A DNA stretch of 8,947 nucleotides from Alphaproteobacteria bacterium. Lineage in GTDB: Bacteria; Pseudomonadota; Alphaproteobacteria; UBA11222. The stretch is taken from contig DMKG01000283.1 in assembly GCA_003454415.1 (NCBI GenBank), positions 1 to 8,947 of the forward strand, read 5' to 3'. Shown piece by piece: positions 6,304 through 8,947 of this stretch; positions within the stretch are counted from its first letter, which is position 1, and the number at the start of each line of letters is the position of its first letter. The position numbers and the translations under genes are program-made. The notes beneath the pieces were generated by a model, which ran no database searches, had not been told where the DNA came from, and saw only the letters and a program-made list of their open reading frames with translations.

Positions 6304-7053
6304 ATGAAGGTCCTTGTGCCCGTAAAACGGGTGATTGATTACAATGTGAAGGCGCGGGTGAAGGCGGACGGTTCGGGTGTTGACCTGGCCAATGTCAAGA
6401 TGTCCATGAACCCTTTCGATGAAATCAGCGTCGAACAGGCCGTGCGCATGAAAGAGGCGGGCGTCATCACAGAGGTCATCATCGCTTCGATCGGCCCCGC
6501 CGCGGCGCAGGAGACGATCCGGACCGCTTTGGCCATGGGCGGCGACCGGGGCGTTCTGGTGAAGACGGACCAGACCGTCGAACCGCTGGCGGTAGCGAAA
6601 ATTCTCAAGGAAATCGCCACGAAGGAAGGCGCGGAAATCGTCATTCTTGGCAAGCAGGCCATTGATGACGACAGCAATCAGACCGGGCAGATGCTGGCGG
6701 CGCTGCTGGGCTGGTCCCAGGCCACTTTCGCAAGCGAAGTCAAGCTGGATGGCGGAAAGGCGGAAGTCACCCGTGAAGTCGATGGCGGCCTGCAGACCAT
6801 AAAAGTGAATTTGCCAACCGTGATCACTGTCGATCTGCGTCTGAACGAGCCGCGTTACGCCTCCCTGCCGAACATCATGAAAGCGCGCAAGAAACCCATC
6901 GAGGAAAAGACGCCGGAGGATTTTGGCGTGGATATCACGCCGCGGCTCAAGGTGTTGAAGACCACGGAGCCGCCAACGCGCAGCGCGGGCGTGAAAGTGG
7001 AATCAGTTCAGGAGCTTGTCGCCAAGCTGCGTAATGAAGCGGGAGTCATTTGA
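6304..7053 (+). CDS. etfB: Electron transfer flavoprotein, beta subunit
   Basis: The product is 249 residues, the normal length for group I EtfB. Together with EtfA it forms the soluble FAD/AMP heterodimer that takes electrons from acyl-CoA and other dehydrogenases and passes them to ETF:quinone oxidoreductase. It opens [14 protein letters not shown], followed by [16 protein letters not shown] (33-48), the AMP-site run [15 protein letters not shown] (116-130) and the family signature [18 protein letters not shown] (176-193). The [14 protein letters not shown] part is the recognition loop that docks on partner dehydrogenases. I chose the ATG at 6304 because GGAG lies nine bases upstream; the in-frame GTG at 6289 is less likely. 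The etfA ATG follows the stop after two bases, indicating coupled translation. Confidence 0.98.
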   Translation: MKVLVPVKRVIDYNVKARVKADGSGVDLANVKMSMNPFDEISVEQAVRMKEAGVITEVIIASIGPAAAQETIRTALAMGGDRGVLVKTDQTVEPLAVAKILKEIATKEGAEIVILGKQAIDDDSNQTGQMLAALLGWSQATFASEVKLDGGKAEVTREVDGGLQTIKVNLPTVITVDLRLNEPRYASLPNIMKARKKPIEEKTPEDFGVDITPRLKVLKTTEPPTRSAGVKVESVQELVAKLRNEAGVI

Positions 7054-7055
7054 GC

Positions 7056-7997
7056 ATGAGCGTGCTGGTAGTTGCCGATCACGATAATAAAACCCTTGCA
7101 GAAGTGACCGCCAAGGTGGTCACCGCCGCAAAGCAAATGGGTGATGAAGTTCATATTCTGGTGGCGGGGCAGGATTGCGAACCGGTTGCTCAGGCTGCTT
7201 CGAAACTCGATGGCGTTGCAAAAGTTCTGCATGCGGACGATCCCATTTATTCCGCCAGGCTTGCAGAAAATGTGACGGAACTGGTGGTGGGCCTGATGGG
7301 GAATTATTCGGCTGTTATGAGCAGCGCGACGACAGCTTCCAAAAACTTCATGCCGCGGGTCGCGGCGCTGCTGGACGTGGCGCAGATTTCTGAAATCGTG
7401 AAGGTGGAGGCGCCCGATACATTCGTGCGCCCGATCTATGCCGGCAATGCGATGCAGACTGTTCAGTCAGGCGAAGCGAAAAAAGTCATCACCGTGCGCA
7501 CGACCACTTTCCAGGCCACAGGTCAGGGCGGGTCGGCGGCGATTGAAAAAATTTCAGCGGCGAAAAATCCTGGCCTTTCAGAATATGTCGAAGACCGTCT
7601 TTCCTCTTCCGAACGGCCGCAGCTAACATCCGCCAAAATCATCATTTCCGGCGGGCGTGGCATGCAGTCTGGCGATAATTTCAAGATGATCGAAGCGGTT
7701 GCCGACAAGCTGAAGGCGGCGGTTGGCGCGTCGCGCGCTGCGGTTGATGCGGGTTATGCCCCGAACGACATGCAGGTCGGGCAAACCGGCAAGGTCGTCG
7801 CGCCAGAGCTTTACATCGCGGTCGGCATTTCCGGCGCCATTCAGCACCTTGCAGGCATGAAGGATTCCAAGGTGATTGTGGCGATCAACAAGGATGAAGA
7901 GGCGCCAATTTTTCAGGTGTCCGATTATGGCCTGGTCGCAGACCTGTTCAAGGCGGTTCCGGAACTGGAAGCTGAATTGGCTAAGCTGGGCCTGTAA
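7056..7997 (+). CDS. etfA: Electron transfer flavoprotein, alpha subunit
   Basis: The product is 313 residues and full length. EtfA carries the redox-active FAD of the ETF dimer. The N-terminal domain starts MSVLVVADHDN and includes SSATTASKNFMPRVAALL (89-106). The C-terminal FAD domain has SGGRGM (198-203), SRAAVDAG (226-233, with the flavin-contacting Arg), QVGQTGKVVAPELY (240-253) and the signature AVGISGAIQHLAGM (255-268), followed by VIVAINKDEEAPIF (273-286). The start is set at the ATG at 7056, which gives the standard MSVLV opening; a TTG at 7050 is also in frame. GGGAG at the end of etfB can serve as ribosome site. The pair etfB-etfA is followed by hbd after 68 bases without a terminator, so all three are probably on one transcript. 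Confidence 0.98.
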   Translation: MSVLVVADHDNKTLAEVTAKVVTAAKQMGDEVHILVAGQDCEPVAQAASKLDGVAKVLHADDPIYSARLAENVTELVVGLMGNYSAVMSSATTASKNFMPRVAALLDVAQISEIVKVEAPDTFVRPIYAGNAMQTVQSGEAKKVITVRTTTFQATGQGGSAAIEKISAAKNPGLSEYVEDRLSSSERPQLTSAKIIISGGRGMQSGDNFKMIEAVADKLKAAVGASRAAVDAGYAPNDMQVGQTGKVVAPELYIAVGISGAIQHLAGMKDSKVIVAINKDEEAPIFQVSDYGLVADLFKAVPELEAELAKLGL

Positions 7998-8065
7998 GCG
8001 CTGTGAGCACGGGTGGAGGAGCCCAGGGATTTTACCTATCAGACTTAAACGAAGGATGATCCCGC

Positions 8066-8944
8066 ATGGTAACGATTGAGAAGGTAGGCGTCATTGGCGC
8101 CGGTCAGATGGGCAACGGCATTGCCCATGTCTGCGCCGTGGCGGGCTTCGGCGTGCTGCTGGAAGATGTCAACCAGGAAGCGCTGGACAGGGCGCTTGAA
8201 ACCATTTCCTACAACATGACCCGGCAGGTTCACCGCGGCCTTCTGACCGATGATCAGAAAAACGCTGCGCTGAAACGGATTACGCCGGTTTCTGATCTGG
8301 AGCGCTTCAAGGAAGTCGATCTGGTGATAGAGGCGGCGACCGAAAAAGAAGAAGTCAAGCGATCCATTTTCGCCCGTCTGTGTCCCATGCTGCGCCCGGA
8401 AGCGCTGATCTCCTCGAATACTTCTTCCATTTCCATCACCCGGCTGGCGGCGTCCACCGACCGGCCGGAACAGTTCATCGGCCTGCACTTCATGAATCCT
8501 GTGCCGGTGATGAAACTTGTGGAGCTGATTCGCGGCATAGCGACCGGCGAAGAAACCTTCAAGAGCGTGCGCGACTTCACCCACAAACTTGGCAAGACGA
8601 CCGCAAATGCGGAAGATTTTCCCGCCTTTATGGTCAATCGTATTCTGATGCCGATGATCAATGAGGCGGTCTATACCCTGTATGAAGGCGTGGGGAATGT
8701 CGAGGCGATCGATACCGCCATGCGGCTGGGCGCCAATCATCCCATGGGGCCATTGCAACTGGCGGATTTCATCGGTCTGGATACCTGCCTTTCGGTGATG
8801 CAGGTGCTGTATGAAGGCCTGGCCGACAGTAAATACCGGCCATGCCCGCTACTCGTGAAATATGTCGAAGCCGGATGGCTCGGCCAGAAAACCCAGCGCG
8901 GTTTTTACGATTATCGCGGCGATGTGCCGGTGCCGACACGCTGA
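8066..8944 (+). CDS. hbd: 3-hydroxybutyryl-CoA dehydrogenase (3-hydroxyacyl-CoA dehydrogenase family)
   Basis: The product is a 292-residue single-domain-pair enzyme that interconverts L-3-hydroxyacyl-CoA and 3-oxoacyl-CoA with NAD(P). The Rossmann loop GAGQMGNGIA lies at 11-20, with acidic E33/D34 at the end of the second strand. By spacing from the human enzyme, the active-site residues are S120 (in SSNTSS), H141 (GLHFMNP), E153 (MKLVE) and N191 (FMVNRIL). The C-terminal dimer domain shows HPMGPLQLADFIGLD (225-239) and RGFYDY. It lacks the enoyl-CoA hydratase fusion of FadB/FadJ, which points to butyryl/acetoacetyl-CoA or PHB-related use, although beta-oxidation is also possible. GAAGGA lies nine bases before the ATG. 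The gene ends three bases before the window edge, so what follows is unseen. Confidence 0.96.
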   Translation: MVTIEKVGVIGAGQMGNGIAHVCAVAGFGVLLEDVNQEALDRALETISYNMTRQVHRGLLTDDQKNAALKRITPVSDLERFKEVDLVIEAATEKEEVKRSIFARLCPMLRPEALISSNTSSISITRLAASTDRPEQFIGLHFMNPVPVMKLVELIRGIATGEETFKSVRDFTHKLGKTTANAEDFPAFMVNRILMPMINEAVYTLYEGVGNVEAIDTAMRLGANHPMGPLQLADFIGLDTCLSVMQVLYEGLADSKYRPCPLLVKYVEAGWLGQKTQRGFYDYRGDVPVPTR

Positions 8945-8947
8945 CGC

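Noticed and set aside
8003..8059. An 18-codon GTG-initiated frame between etfA and hbd
   Set aside because: It is very short, has no family resemblance, and overlaps the hbd ribosome site.
8045..8758. A 237-codon minus strand frame opposite hbd
   Set aside because: It is antisense to a complete hbd with all catalytic residues, and the product is unlike any known family.

Overview
The window looks like chromosomal DNA of an alphaproteobacterium, possibly Rhodospirillales-like. This rests on my reading of the protein families (alphaproteobacterial-type GroEL, a PAS_5 protein, a small HIG1-type membrane protein, and ETF genes next to a 3-hydroxybutyryl-CoA dehydrogenase). The coding DNA is GC-rich and is interrupted by two clearly AT-rich intergenic stretches. 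I see no tRNA, rRNA, CRISPR array, IS element or prophage module.

Layout. The 3' end of polA (+) enters at the left edge. It converges on a small helix-turn-helix protein gene (435-998, -), whose predicted -10 box sits inside a perfect 19-bp palindrome. A noncoding stretch of about 330 bp follows, with several strong inverted repeats and a good groEL terminator. Next is the groES-groEL operon (-), with a perfect CIRCE element, a TTGACA-type promoter and a hairpin between the two genes. Upstream of groES on the same strand is a PAS_5-family protein read from a TTG start. An AT-rich divergent intergenic region of about 400 bp, rich in inverted repeats, separates it from the right half.

The right half (4566 to the end) is a co-directional + strand block of six genes: an atypical short-chain dehydrogenase (SDR), a 65-residue twin-transmembrane HIG1-type protein, a PduO-type cob(I)alamin adenosyltransferase, etfB, etfA and a 3-hydroxybutyryl-CoA dehydrogenase (hbd). 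A second promoter is predicted before etfB.

How the genes fit together. ETF carries electrons from acyl-CoA dehydrogenases to the quinone pool, and Hbd catalyses the next oxidation of beta-oxidation or butyrate/PHB metabolism. Adenosylcobalamin made by the PduO-type enzyme could serve methylmalonyl-CoA mutase in handling propionyl-CoA. The block therefore reads as acyl-CoA oxidation with cofactor supply. The groESL part is a classic HrcA/CIRCE heat-shock operon. Most of the window is conserved housekeeping content. The points most worth a second look are the SDR that lacks the usual Ser-Tyr-Lys catalytic residues, the structured noncoding stretch beyond the groEL terminator, the operator-like palindrome of the HTH gene, and the palindrome-rich AT region at 4165-4565.
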